From: JAFGGG01 sp964634205
GTDB lineage: Bacteria; Spirochaetota; Spirochaetia; SZUA-6; RPPD01
Assembly (NCBI GenBank): GCA_964634205.1
Contig: CAZWKE010000012.1
Location: forward strand, 15,587-79,586
Length of the DNA stretch: 64,000 bases
Reading direction: 5' to 3'
The first letter of the stretch is position 1. Each line of letters opens with the position of its first letter. Positions 53,402 to 62,354 of the stretch are shown here, one piece after another. The position numbers and the translations under genes are program-made. The notes beneath the pieces were generated by a model. The model saw only the letters and a list, made by a program, of their open reading frames with translations. It was not told the origin of the DNA and did no database searches.

Positions 53402-53860
53402 CTATTCCTCATCCTCATGGTTGGTTAAGAGGATTCGCATTTCTTCTTCGGAAATGGTTTCCTGGTCGCCGTTTCCTTTTTTGGCGATGGATGAAAGGAT
53501 ATCCTCTATCTCCTGCATAAACTCGGCATGCCGGGTTTTCAAAGCGGAGAAACGGTTTGACTCTTCCTGCAGATGATGGGTGAAAGGGGTCGCCCGGTTG
53601 ATTATATCATCCAAAAGCCTGATAAAATGACGATTCAGACGCAGCATGTTTTTTAGGATTGTATCACGGTTTATTTTTAACTGGCTTTTTTTTAAAGAAG
53701 TAAAAATCTGCCCGGTACATTTATGGATAAAATCAATTTCGGATACCACCTTATCCTTGAAATTAACCGGGTCAATTTCAAGTTTCAGACCGTCTGCAAG
53801 TTTTTTTACGATATGGGTGAGGTAAAAAATGTCATCTTCATAATTTATAATGTTTGTCAT
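53402..53860 (-). CDS. Small helical protein of unknown function
   Basis: 152 residues, acidic, with no signal peptide or transmembrane helix. Long amphipathic helices (LTHIVKKLADGLKL, FIHKCTGQIFTSLKK, FSALKTRHAEFMQEIEDIL) suggest a coiled-coil bundle. No family recognised. It converges on pelG with a 16-base gap. Confidence 0.6.
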   Translation of the reverse strand: MTNIINYEDDIFYLTHIVKKLADGLKLEIDPVNFKDKVVSEIDFIHKCTGQIFTSLKKSQLKINRDTILKNMLRLNRHFIRLLDDIINRATPFTHHLQEESNRFSALKTRHAEFMQEIEDILSSIAKKGNGDQETISEEEMRILLTNHEDEE

Positions 53861-54124
53861 CGGTTTTCGCTATTGCATTTATCGGCAGAATAATGTCCCG
53901 AGGTTAATATTGTTCCAAGCGCCAAAAGGGAATATGGATTACAATCACGGATTACGCCGATTCAATGAAAAACACAGATTTATTAAAGGTAACAGCTTTA
54001 CAATCAACATAATTTTTAAAAAAGGTGATAAAATCCGCATCTTTCTATTAGTTTGTGAAATCTGTGTGTTTCTTTCACCGGTTTCATCAGCGAGCAAGAA
54101 TATGTAAATCCCGGCTAATATCCC
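53861..54124. other. Intergenic region with palindromic repeat remnant
   Basis: No credible gene over about 350 bases (53861-54215). The central part is an imperfect palindrome described separately, and the right end holds the rpsF promoter candidate. A plus-strand frame at 53850-54107 has no ribosome site and no recognisable content. Confidence 0.55.
53949..54072. repeat. Imperfect palindromic intergenic element
   Basis: AACACAGATTT at 53971-53981 is mirrored by AAATCTGTGTGTT at 54058-54070, and GATTACGCCGATT at 53950-53962 partly by AAAATCCGCATC at 54031-54042. The CACAGATT/ATCTGTG vocabulary recalls dispersed intergenic repeats found in many bacterial genomes. It looks like a decayed copy. 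Confidence 0.45.
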
Positions 54125-54153
54125 TTGACATTCCACAAAATCTTCGCTAAGGT
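54125..54153 (+). promoter_or_regulatory. Putative promoter of the rpsF operon
   Basis: A perfect TTGACA at 54125-54130 is followed after 17 bases by TAAGGT at 54148-54153, 63 bases before rpsF. The -35 is ideal and the -10 weak. Confidence 0.5.
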
Positions 54154-54215
54154 GTCCCTACCTCTTTATCCATTCGAGTTTTAAAAAATGGATCAAAAGA
54201 CCGTGAGGAGGAAAG

Positions 54216-54494
54216 ATGAGACAGTATGAAGCCACATTCATTCTCAACCCTGAGAATGAAGTATTTAATGAAACAAAAGACACAGTAACCAAAGAGCTGG
54301 AAAAAGCGGGTGTAAAGCTTGTTTCCACAACCGATATGGGAGAAAGAGAGCTGGCATACGAGATCAAGAAAAAGACCAAAGGGCACTATGTGCTTTTTAA
54401 CATTGAAGCTGATCCCGAAAGCCTGAAACCTCTGGACAAAACACTCAAGCTCAAGGCCGGCATACTCAAGTACCTCTTTGTGAAAAAGAATTAA
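54216..54494 (+). CDS. rpsF: 30S ribosomal protein S6
   Basis: 92 residues, normal for S6. It opens with MRQYEATFILNP, and the segment GERELAYEIKKKTKGHYVLFNIEA is the conserved core that binds S18. It heads the rpsF-ssb-rpsR-rplI-dnaB unit, with AGGAGG in front of the ATG. Confidence 0.97.
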   Translation: MRQYEATFILNPENEVFNETKDTVTKELEKAGVKLVSTTDMGERELAYEIKKKTKGHYVLFNIEADPESLKPLDKTLKLKAGILKYLFVKKN

Positions 54495-54528
54495 TCCGCA
54501 GGTTCTTTACTAAAAGGAGGCGTGTATT

Positions 54529-54948
54529 ATGGCAGATATAAATCAGGTTGTACTGGTAGGCAGACTCACAAGAGATGCAGAATTGAAATATACGAATACC
54601 GGTACGGCGGTATGTAAACTGTCCCTGGCGGTAAACCGCAGAAGAAAAAGCAATGATGAATGGATAAACGAGGCAAGCTTTTTTGATGTGGTAATCTGGG
54701 GAAAAATGGGAGAGTCGCTGTCGCAATACCTGGTAAAAGGCAAGCAGATAGGTGTAGTCGGTGAACTCAGGCAGAATAAATGGGAGCAGGACGGACAACC
54801 CAGAAGCAGGGTTGAGATTGTTGCCAACAATATTCAATTGCTTGGAGGACGTTCCGACGGAGGCAGGAGTGACAGCGGAGCTGCCGGTGCGGACATTCCG
54901 TTTCCTGCCGCAAAAAAAGATGATTTTGAGGATGATATCCCGTTTTAA
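54529..54948 (+). CDS. ssb: Single-stranded DNA-binding protein
   Basis: 139 residues. An OB-fold begins with INQVVLVGRLTRDAELKYT, and the acidic tip DDFEDDIPF at the C-terminus recruits replication and repair partners. The linker is short and Gly/Ser/Arg-rich. It sits between rpsF and rpsR as in many bacteria. Confidence 0.97.
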   Translation: MADINQVVLVGRLTRDAELKYTNTGTAVCKLSLAVNRRRKSNDEWINEASFFDVVIWGKMGESLSQYLVKGKQIGVVGELRQNKWEQDGQPRSRVEIVANNIQLLGGRSDGGRSDSGAAGADIPFPAAKKDDFEDDIPF

Positions 54949-54972
54949 CATTGAAAAGGAAGGAGCATATTA

Positions 54973-55350
54973 ATGCCGGAAAATAATGAACTGGAACAAG
55001 ATAAACCAGCCGAAAAAAATAATATAGTACAGAAACCCAACAGGGGCCCGCGTCCCGAGAGAAGCAACAGGGGCGAGAGAGGGGAATCCGACAAAGACAG
55101 GGATTATGATGACAAATATCGTTCCCGTCCGCGATCCCGGCCTTTTTTCCGTAAAAAAGTATGTAAGTTTTGTACCGGAAAGTATAAAATGGATTATAAG
55201 GACGTTCAGGTGCTGCGGCGCTTTACCTCTGAGAGGGGGAAAATACTTCCCCGCAGAATAACAGGTACGTGCGCCAAACACCAGAGACAGTTGTCCAGAA
55301 CAATAAAACGGGCAAGAGTTTTGGCCCTGTTGCCGTTTGTATCCAAATAA
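54973..55350 (+). CDS. rpsR: 30S ribosomal protein S18 with N-terminal extension
   Basis: 125 residues against about 75 for typical S18. The last 75 residues are the conserved domain (CKFCTGKYKMDYKDVQVLRRF, then GKILPRRITGTCAKHQRQL). It retains a CxxC pair and a later Cys. The N-terminal 50 residues are Asp/Arg/Glu-rich and low-complexity. Preceded by AAGGAAGGAG, in the S6-SSB-S18-L9 order. Confidence 0.96.
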   Translation: MPENNELEQDKPAEKNNIVQKPNRGPRPERSNRGERGESDKDRDYDDKYRSRPRSRPFFRKKVCKFCTGKYKMDYKDVQVLRRFTSERGKILPRRITGTCAKHQRQLSRTIKRARVLALLPFVSK

Positions 55351-55384
55351 ACAACAACTGTTCTAAAAAAGGGAGTTAACATAT

Positions 55385-55834
55385 ATGAAGATAATAATCA
55401 TGAAGGATGTTCCCCATCTGGGAGAAGAAGGTGATATCCGGGAAGTAGCGCGCGGATACGCAAGGAATTTTTTGTTTCCCAAAAAACTTGCCGTTCCATA
55501 CAATGACCATAGTTTACATATCCTGGATCAGCGAAAGCACGCCATCGTCAAGCGGAAAGAGGAGAAGCGACAGGCGGCAAGCAGCCTGAAAGAGAAGCTG
55601 GAGCAGGAACAGCTTGAATTTGTCCATGCCGCGGGCGAGAACGGAAAACTGTTCGGTTCCATCACCAGCGGGCATCTGGCCGATGAGCTGGAGAAACGGG
55701 GCTATGATATTGAGAAAAAGCGGATAATCGTTCCCGATCACACCATTAAACAGGTTGGTGAATATAAAATAAAAATAAAACTCTATGAAAACGAAGAAGC
55801 GGAAATAAAAGTAGGCGTAAAGCCGCAGGAATAA
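55385..55834 (+). CDS. rplI: 50S ribosomal protein L9
   Basis: 149 residues. The N-terminal RNA-binding motif MKDVPHLGEEGDIREVARGYARNFL (in parts) is followed by the long connecting helix rich in Lys, Glu and Gln and the C-terminal domain with FGSITSGHLADEL. Fourth gene of the operon. Confidence 0.97.
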   Translation: MKIIIMKDVPHLGEEGDIREVARGYARNFLFPKKLAVPYNDHSLHILDQRKHAIVKRKEEKRQAASSLKEKLEQEQLEFVHAAGENGKLFGSITSGHLADELEKRGYDIEKKRIIVPDHTIKQVGEYKIKIKLYENEEAEIKVGVKPQE

Positions 55835-55851
55835 CGGTTTTATAAGGGACA

Positions 55852-57198
55852 ATGGCAGAGAGCAGCCTGAAAGACAAGATACCGCCGCATAATGATGAGG
55901 CAGAAACAGCGACGATAGGGGCTTTACTGTTGGATCCGGAATCTATTGCGGTGGTACTCAGGTATCTGCGGGCCGATGATTTTTATAAAAGCGCGCATAA
56001 GAAAATCTACCAGGCCATATTGGATTTGTTCAGCCGCGGCGATGCCATCGATATTATCACCATTACCGAAGAGTTGAAAACCAAAGAATTACTTGATTCA
56101 TGCGGTGGGGCGGCTTATATCTCGGGGCTTACCTCAGAGGTCCCGACCAGTGCGAATGTGGAATATTATGCCAAGATAGTCCAGGCCCTGAGCATCAGGC
56201 GGAAGCTGGCCCGGATTGCCGCCGGTATTATCGCCAATTCCTTTGAAGAATCAATGGACCCCCGAATCATCATTGAGGATGCCGAACGGGAAATCTTCAA
56301 GATTACCGAGAAGCAGGCCAGCGGCTCGTATTATATGGCAAAGGAGATTATTCCCAAGACCATAGAGGCCATCGAGCGCGGATACCACACCAAGGAGAGT
56401 TATACCGGAATTCCCAGCGGTTACGAGGAATTGGATGAGTATACCAGCGGGTTTCAAAACTCCGAGTTTATTGTCATCGGCGCGCGCCCTTCCGTGGGAA
56501 AGACCGCCTTTGCCTTGAGCATAGCGGCGAATATGGCCGTGCGGCAGGGGAGATCAGTGGGGTTTTTTACCCTGGAAATGTCGGGCATGGCATTGATCCA
56601 GCGCCTGTTGAGCAGTGAAGCACGCCTCAGCTCCTCCAAGCTGCGCAGCGGACTGCTGCGCCCCGCTGACTTCCACAGCATCACCGAAGCCGCCGGGAGG
56701 ATTTATGAAGCGCCGCTTTATATCGAGGATACCCCCAATCTCAAACTACTTGACCTGCGCGCGCTGGCCCGGAGAATGAAGTTCCAGCATAATGTGGAAA
56801 TAATCTTTATCGATTACATTACCCTGGTTGCGGCGGAAAATGCAGAACTCCCCAGGCATGAACAGATTGCCGAGATCAGCCGTTCTCTGAAAGCCCTGGC
56901 CCGGGAGCTTAATATTCCCGTTGTTGCGCTTTCGCAGGTAAAGCGGGAAACCGAAGGCAAAAAGCCCACCCTGGCTGATTTACGGGAATCGGGCTCAATT
57001 GAACAGGACGCGGACGTTGTGGTATTTCTGCACCGGGAGCGTCAGATAGACCGGAAGGCCGATGAGTTTACCAGCGAATACGTCACCGATATCATTATCG
57101 CCAAACAGCGTAACGGTCCGGTCGGACTGTTGAAGCTGGCGTTTATCCCCAACTACACCCGTTTTGAATCGCTGTCAAAGGAAGTGGTCAATCGGTAA
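55852..57198 (+). CDS. dnaB: Replicative DNA helicase DnaB
   Basis: 448 residues. The N-terminal domain begins PPHNDEAETATIGALLLD, the RecA-like ATPase has GARPSVGKTAFALS near residue 208, a Walker B IIFIDYITLV near 320 and the H4-type segment LSQVKRETEGKKP followed by SGSIEQDADVV. It unwinds the fork as a hexamer. No intein is present. It lies 18 bases after rplI. Confidence 0.97.
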   Translation: MAESSLKDKIPPHNDEAETATIGALLLDPESIAVVLRYLRADDFYKSAHKKIYQAILDLFSRGDAIDIITITEELKTKELLDSCGGAAYISGLTSEVPTSANVEYYAKIVQALSIRRKLARIAAGIIANSFEESMDPRIIIEDAEREIFKITEKQASGSYYMAKEIIPKTIEAIERGYHTKESYTGIPSGYEELDEYTSGFQNSEFIVIGARPSVGKTAFALSIAANMAVRQGRSVGFFTLEMSGMALIQRLLSSEARLSSSKLRSGLLRPADFHSITEAAGRIYEAPLYIEDTPNLKLLDLRALARRMKFQHNVEIIFIDYITLVAAENAELPRHEQIAEISRSLKALARELNIPVVALSQVKRETEGKKPTLADLRESGSIEQDADVVVFLHRERQIDRKADEFTSEYVTDIIIAKQRNGPVGLLKLAFIPNYTRFESLSKEVVNR

Positions 57199-57300
57199 CG
57201 GATCCCGAGTCTGCCGCTGTCCCGAAACAAGAATTGTCGATGAGAAACGCTTGCATTTCGCCATGCGGTATGCCATATTAATGGTAAGGAGTACAAGACA

Positions 57301-57588
57301 ATGGGTTTAAAAGACAATTATGATTTTGAATACCTGGTGAATGAAACCGAACGCCTGGTGCTTGACGAACTGGAAAAGCAATTGAACCAGGATGATGAGA
57401 TATGCAAATGCCAGGAATGTGTATTGGATATGACCGCCTATGCCCTGAACCACACCCCGGCAAATTACCGTGTTTCCCTTTTAGGAAAGCTTTATGCCGG
57501 TACTCCGGATGAAAAATATGAAGCGGAAATAAAAAAAGCGGTGACGCAGGCGATCAAAACCATTAAAAAAAATCCCTCCCACGATTAG
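57301..57588 (+). CDS. ComFB-family protein
   Basis: 95 residues. The block CKCQECVLDMTAYALNHTPANY near residue 40 is the ComFB signature (Cys pair, then ALN and PxxY). ComFB was named in Bacillus competence operons. In cyanobacteria ComFB-type proteins were reported to bind cyclic nucleotides. Here there are no competence genes nearby. It stands alone between dnaB and a convergent CpXC-type gene, 4 bases from its end. Confidence 0.85.
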   Translation: MGLKDNYDFEYLVNETERLVLDELEKQLNQDDEICKCQECVLDMTAYALNHTPANYRVSLLGKLYAGTPDEKYEAEIKKAVTQAIKTIKKNPSHD

Positions 57589-57592
57589 TCCG

Positions 57593-58210
57593 CTAGACCC
57601 ATGTATAGATTTTGTTGATGGAAATATACGGTGGGTATAAAAAATCACAAAACGGTTCCTGGCTTATTTTTTGGTCAATATCCTTGCTTGTTTTTTCATA
57701 GACATCCAACGGGATCCTCGAGACTCCTATCTCATCCGGTTTCAGACCTTTAATATGGAAATACAGCGTATCATTTTTCTTTTCATAAAAATACACCAAA
57801 ACCTCCGTTTCTTCGGAGGTTTTATCCAGGATCTGGGATAAAAGATGATATTTTATGTATTCGATTACCCTATCGTCCAGGTCATGCTTAAAAATACTCA
57901 GTTTCTCAACCAGTTCCGGATATCCGATAACGGTTCTGTCTGCGGAAAGGTTGTTTTTCTGTTTCTTGATTTTCTTTAAACTGTCTACCCTTTCGGCTTC
58001 CGGGATAAAGCGTATTTCCCGTCCGGCGCTTTTATCGATCAGTTTAAAAGGAAATTCAAGTTTCAATATCTTGCCGCATGCCGGACATCTGGCGGTCATA
58101 AACTCACCGCGTAGAATCTCTTCTATGGTATCGGGTTTTTCTTCCAGATCAACAACCGCAGGAAAATCAGCCTTGAATTTGTTTTCACACATACAGGTCA
58201 GTTCACGCAT
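57593..58210 (-). CDS. CpXC-domain protein
   Basis: 205 residues. Residues 1-50 contain CMCENKF and CPACGKILKLEF, the Cys pattern of the CpXC domain, a putative zinc-binding module of unknown role. The remainder is alpha/beta with VLVYFYEKKNDTLYFHIKGLK. It sits directly upstream of rseP in reverse order (ends converge with ComFB), and GGGAGAG precedes its ATG. It is the last gene of the minus-strand operon, 12 bases after rseP. Confidence 0.75.
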   Translation of the reverse strand: MRELTCMCENKFKADFPAVVDLEEKPDTIEEILRGEFMTARCPACGKILKLEFPFKLIDKSAGREIRFIPEAERVDSLKKIKKQKNNLSADRTVIGYPELVEKLSIFKHDLDDRVIEYIKYHLLSQILDKTSEETEVLVYFYEKKNDTLYFHIKGLKPDEIGVSRIPLDVYEKTSKDIDQKISQEPFCDFLYPPYISINKIYTWV

Positions 58211-58222
58211 GGCACTCTCCCT

Positions 58223-59596
58223 TTAAAAGAAATAGAAAAAATCGTTTGTCAGGGCAAACACAAGGAGTAAGAGAATAATGGCGGCCCCAATTACTTGAAA
58301 ACGGTACAGCAGTTTAAAGCTCAACGGTTTTCGGCGCAGTGCTTCATAGGCAAACAGCAGGATAAATCCCCCGTCCAGCACCGGGATGGGGAGGAGGTTC
58401 ATAAAGAGAATTATGATACTGATCATACAGATAAAATAAAAGAAGGAAATAAGTCCGGTGCTTACTCCGTGCGCAAATCCGCTTTTGGCGATTTTTCCGA
58501 TCTCATAAGTAATCCGTACCGGTCCGGCCACGGCCTTATTGATGTTTATCCCGCTGAACAATAACCCGAACGATTTGATGGTCAGCCCGATGGTGGAAAC
58601 CGTTTCACTGACCCCCTTGGCGATCGCCTGCAGGGGATTGTACGACGGTGTCCTGTACATATTCTGTTTAAAGGACAGGTTCACACTTACGGAATTGTCC
58701 TTGGTTTTTTGATAAACAAAATGCATGGTTTTGGAGAGGATCGTATCCCCTTGTTTGATCTTTACCTGTGCAAAAGCCGGTTTATGCAGAAGCAACTGGC
58801 TGAACTCAATACTGTTATGGATAGTAGTGCCGTCCATTGAAAGAATGGTCGTGCCTTTGGTAAGCCAGGGGTTTTCCTTCCGCATTTCAGGGCCGATCTC
58901 ATCGACCACCGGATCGATCCACGGAAAAATTCCGATCGTTCCCCTGCCGTCATTCTTGTTCAATGTAGGAACGATATAAAGGTATAAGGTTTCATCTCCC
59001 CGTTTAACCGTAAACCGCAGCTTTTCCCGGGGAGAAACCGCGATGATCCTTCTGAGGTCGTTAAAATTACGGATTTTTTCATCATTTATGGCGATAATAC
59101 GATCACCTGTCTTAAGCCCCGCCTGTGTGGCAGGGGGGGGAGTAGAAAACTCGGTAAGGCTGTAATCACTGGCCAGAATCATTCTGTTGTCCGGTGAGTA
59201 AACGGGAAACCCGATCCACCAGATCAGACTCAAGACAAACAGGGCAAAAACCAGATTGGCACCCGGACCGCAGAAGCTTACGATAATTCTTTTCCAGGGA
59301 GCTACCCCGAAATAGGTGCCCTCTTCCCGGGGTATTTCCTTTTGGTCTTTTTGCAGCGCTTCGGAGAGGACATGTTCGCCTTTCATTTTACAGTACCCAC
59401 CGAGGGGAAAGACCGCAATCTGGTAGGTTGTCCCTTTATGGGTAAAACCGATAAGTTTTTTCCCCCAGCCGAGGGAGAATGTTTCCACCTCTATTCCCAA
59501 AAGCTTTGCCGCGATAAAATGTCCAAACTCATGAACAAAAATAACAATACCCAATCCCAGACCACCCCACAGGATGATGGTGATTGTGTCTAACAT
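58223..59596 (-). CDS. rseP: RseP-type site-2 zinc metalloprotease
   Basis: 457 residues. This inner-membrane protease cuts transmembrane segments of anti-sigma factors and signal-peptide remnants. HEFGHFIAAK at residue 22 is the HExxH zinc site in the first helix, and NLLPIPVLDGG near 400 provides the third ligand Asp. A PDZ region with GLKTGDRIIAINDEKI near 165 and a second degenerate PDZ near 240 lie between. It overlaps dxr by 7 bases, as in other spirochaetes. Confidence 0.95.
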   Translation of the reverse strand: MLDTITIILWGGLGLGIVIFVHEFGHFIAAKLLGIEVETFSLGWGKKLIGFTHKGTTYQIAVFPLGGYCKMKGEHVLSEALQKDQKEIPREEGTYFGVAPWKRIIVSFCGPGANLVFALFVLSLIWWIGFPVYSPDNRMILASDYSLTEFSTPPPATQAGLKTGDRIIAINDEKIRNFNDLRRIIAVSPREKLRFTVKRGDETLYLYIVPTLNKNDGRGTIGIFPWIDPVVDEIGPEMRKENPWLTKGTTILSMDGTTIHNSIEFSQLLLHKPAFAQVKIKQGDTILSKTMHFVYQKTKDNSVSVNLSFKQNMYRTPSYNPLQAIAKGVSETVSTIGLTIKSFGLLFSGININKAVAGPVRITYEIGKIAKSGFAHGVSTGLISFFYFICMISIIILFMNLLPIPVLDGGFILLFAYEALRRKPLSFKLLYRFQVIGAAIILLLLVFALTNDFFYFF

Positions 59597-60759
59597 TCTT
59601 TTTTCCGCCTTTCTATAAGAGCTGTGGTTTCGGAACGTGCCAGGTTATTTACCTGTAAGATTTCTTCAACTGAATTTACTAAATTTTCCCAATTAAGAGC
59701 AAGTATTTTTTCCGTAATCGCCGCAATTTCCGTAAAGCGGATTTGTGACTGTAAAAAAGCGTGTGCCGCAATTTCATTGGCGGCATTAAATACAATAGGG
59801 TAGGGACCTCCCGCTTTGGCGGCCCGGTAACCGAGTGAAAGCATGGGATATTTTTGTTTGTCCACCGCCGTAAAAGACATGGTGCAGTGTTCCAGATCCA
59901 ACCTTCCGTATTCCGCGGGGTAAAGCCGCGGGAAGGTCAGGGCGTTTTGGATGGGCAGGCGCATATCGGGTTTGCTGATCTGGGCATAAAGTGAGCCGTC
60001 GATGGTTTTTACCAGGGAATGTACCAGGCTTTGGGGATGAATTACTACCCTTATTTTTTCCACCGGTACGGCAAAAAAGTGTTGTGCCTCCATCACTTCC
60101 AGGGCCTTGTTGGCCATTGTGGCCGAATCAACGGTAATTTTGGCGCCCATCTCCCAATTCGGATGCCGTAAGACGGTGTTAACGTCTGCCTCAGCCAGTT
60201 CCTCGACCGGAAGATCCCGCAGCGCGCCGCCGGAGGCGGTAAGAATAATTTCACTCACATTTTCCGGTGGATGTGCGCGTAAGAGATGGAAGACGGCGGA
60301 GTGCTCCGAATCAACGGGAAGGACCACGTGATTATGTTTTTTTGCCAGATCAAACAGCAGCCCGCCCGCCATCACCACGGTTTCTTTGTTGGCCAGGGCC
60401 AGGTCTTTCCCGCTTTTTATGGCTTCCAGTGAGGGTAAGAGACCGCTTGTTCCCGCAATGCCATGGACCGCGATGTCGGCAGCGGTTTCGCGTATCATGT
60501 GCAAAAGCCCCTCCATGCCGCGGTACAGGCGGTATTTTCTTAAGGCCTCGGGTACCGGGGCGGCCGCATCCGTAATACAGACTGCGGCCGGACCGAACTC
60601 ATCCGCCTGGGCGGCCAGAAGAGCCGTGTTGGCATGGCATGACAGGGCGGCGATACTGAAATCATGGTTATTCTTACGGATTACATCGAGGGTGCTGGTC
60701 CCGATAGACCCGGTACTGCCCAGCACAATGACCTTTTTTAATTTATTAGCGGCTTTCAC
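59590..60759 (-). CDS. dxr: 1-deoxy-D-xylulose 5-phosphate reductoisomerase
   Basis: 389 residues. It converts DXP to MEP with NADPH, the committed step of the non-mevalonate isoprenoid pathway. N-terminal dinucleotide motif GSTGSIGTSTLDV, LANKETVVMAGG near 125, PVDSEHSAVFHLL near 150 and LTASGGALRDLP near 180. The start is GTG with AAGG upstream. It is coupled with rseP by overlap. Its product chain feeds uppS in the same operon. Confidence 0.97.
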   Translation of the reverse strand: MKAANKLKKVIVLGSTGSIGTSTLDVIRKNNHDFSIAALSCHANTALLAAQADEFGPAAVCITDAAAPVPEALRKYRLYRGMEGLLHMIRETAADIAVHGIAGTSGLLPSLEAIKSGKDLALANKETVVMAGGLLFDLAKKHNHVVLPVDSEHSAVFHLLRAHPPENVSEIILTASGGALRDLPVEELAEADVNTVLRHPNWEMGAKITVDSATMANKALEVMEAQHFFAVPVEKIRVVIHPQSLVHSLVKTIDGSLYAQISKPDMRLPIQNALTFPRLYPAEYGRLDLEHCTMSFTAVDKQKYPMLSLGYRAAKAGGPYPIVFNAANEIAAHAFLQSQIRFTEIAAITEKILALNWENLVNSVEEILQVNNLARSETTALIERRKKEC

Positions 60760-60771
60760 GGTTACTACCTT

Positions 60772-61629
60772 TTAGCGAATGATGAGTGGGAATAAAAAAT
60801 AAAAGAGGGGCGCGCTTAAAAGCAGCGAATCGATGGTGTCCATAAGACCGCCCCTTCCGGCCATAAGTGTTCCCGAATCTTTCAGTTCGCATGAGCGTTT
60901 CATGACGGACTCAAGCAGATCGCCCGCGATGGTGGAGATGCCGATGACAACACCCAGAATAACGGCATACGCCAGAGGGAGTACGTAATAATCTTTTAAA
61001 ACGAAAGTATAAAATATGCTGAACCCTATTGAGGTCACAAACCCGGTAATAAAACCGACCAGACTTTTTTTCGGGCTGATAAGCAGGTTCATAGGATATC
61101 TCCTGCCGAATAACATCCCCCCGACATATGCCATAATGTCATTGCAGAAAACAAGACTTAAGAATACCAGGATGGCAAATTGCGGTTCCGGGCCGAAAAC
61201 GGATTTATCAGTCAGCCGTACAATATATGAAAGAAAAATACCCGGATAAAAAATGACCAGAACCGATGATGAAAAAAACGCAAGCCGACTCTCCAACTTG
61301 ACTTCTGTTCGGGTAAAAACACCGCGGACAAAAACAAGAGAGATCAGCAGGACAATAACAAGCGGAAAATAACCGCGCCCGACCACACCGGAAATCTCGA
61401 GGAAACTGTAGAGAGGAAGAGCCGCTCCAAGGAACGGACTGACATACTTCCAGGTGGATATCTGTTTTTTTACGAAAAAGTGCTCCACCTCAAAAGCCGC
61501 GATGAGAGTAACTATAATGGTTATAAGATTGAAAATAAGATGGTTATAAACGGGGAGAATAAAAAGGATGATCCAGAGAGTGGGTAAGAATATAATCATG
61601 ATAAGAATACGCAGTAACAGGTTTTTCAT
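60772..61629 (-). CDS. cdsA: Phosphatidate cytidylyltransferase
   Basis: 285 residues with about eight transmembrane helices. It makes CDP-diacylglycerol for phospholipid synthesis. The C-terminal signature reads AGDLLESVMKRSCELKDSG then MAGRGGLMDTIDS. The usual form has PGHGGxxDRxD, so His and Arg positions differ here. I recall that spirochaete versions often have GRGG. It overlaps uppS by ATGA. Confidence 0.92.
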   Translation of the reverse strand: MKNLLLRILIMIIFLPTLWIILFILPVYNHLIFNLITIIVTLIAAFEVEHFFVKKQISTWKYVSPFLGAALPLYSFLEISGVVGRGYFPLVIVLLISLVFVRGVFTRTEVKLESRLAFFSSSVLVIFYPGIFLSYIVRLTDKSVFGPEPQFAILVFLSLVFCNDIMAYVGGMLFGRRYPMNLLISPKKSLVGFITGFVTSIGFSIFYTFVLKDYYVLPLAYAVILGVVIGISTIAGDLLESVMKRSCELKDSGTLMAGRGGLMDTIDSLLLSAPLFYFLFPLIIR

Positions 61630-62354
61630 TTTGCACCACCAAATCGTCTCTGCCGTTTCCCGTAATCGGCCAGGGCGGTAAGAAGGTCATCCTTGTCCCA
61701 ATCGGGCCAGAGTTTTTCACTGAAAAACAACTCGGCATACGCGCTTTCCCAAAGCAAAAAGTTGCTGGTCCGTTTCTCGCCGCCCGTACGGATAATCAGA
61801 TCAACCTCGGGAAACTCAGGCCTGTCCAGATTATCCCGGATATCGTTTTCAGTAATCGCTTCCCCGGCGCTGTGGTTATGTAACCACCTGTTGACGGCAC
61901 GCATAATTTCATTCCTTCCACCGTAGTTGATTGCCAGATTCAAGCACAGCCCGTCGAACCCTGCGGTCTTGGCAGTGACGGTATCGATCGTCTTAATTAC
62001 ATCTGCGGGCAGCTTGGCAAGATCACCGCTGTGTGTTACCCGGATCCGGTTGGCTTTATAAAACTTATACTCCTTTTTCAAATATGCCTTAATCAGGAAC
62101 ATAAGGTATTGAATTTCTTTTTCCGCGCGTTTCCAGTTTTCAGTGGAAAAGGTATAGAGTGACAGATAGCATAAGCCGATGTCGGATGCCGCTTTTACCA
62201 CCCGCTTTGCTGCCGTTAATCCTTCCAGATGGCCTTTGGAGCGCGGCAGATTTTTTTTTTGTGCCCAACGGCCGTTTCCGTCCATGATAATCCCCACATG
62301 ACCGGGTAGATTGTCCTTGTGCATATATTCGCCTGTGGGCTTTTTTGCCGGCAT
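61626..62354 (-). CDS. uppS: Isoprenyl transferase (undecaprenyl diphosphate synthase)
   Basis: 242 residues. It builds the lipid carrier for peptidoglycan and surface polysaccharide by cis-prenyl transfer. HVGIIMDGNGRWAQ at residue 19 holds the catalytic Asp, with LYTFSTENWKR near 65 and the LIIRTGGEKRTSNFLLWESAYAEL signature (in parts) near 195. Its start overlaps the frr stop by one base (TAATG). Confidence 0.97.
   Translation of the reverse strand: MPAKKPTGEYMHKDNLPGHVGIIMDGNGRWAQKKNLPRSKGHLEGLTAAKRVVKAASDIGLCYLSLYTFSTENWKRAEKEIQYLMFLIKAYLKKEYKFYKANRIRVTHSGDLAKLPADVIKTIDTVTAKTAGFDGLCLNLAINYGGRNEIMRAVNRWLHNHSAGEAITENDIRDNLDRPEFPEVDLIIRTGGEKRTSNFLLWESAYAELFFSEKLWPDWDKDDLLTALADYGKRQRRFGGAK

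Noticed and set aside
53850..54107. A plus-strand frame of 85 codons in the gap before rpsF
   Set aside because: No ribosome site, starts inside the opposite gene, and runs through the palindromic repeat.
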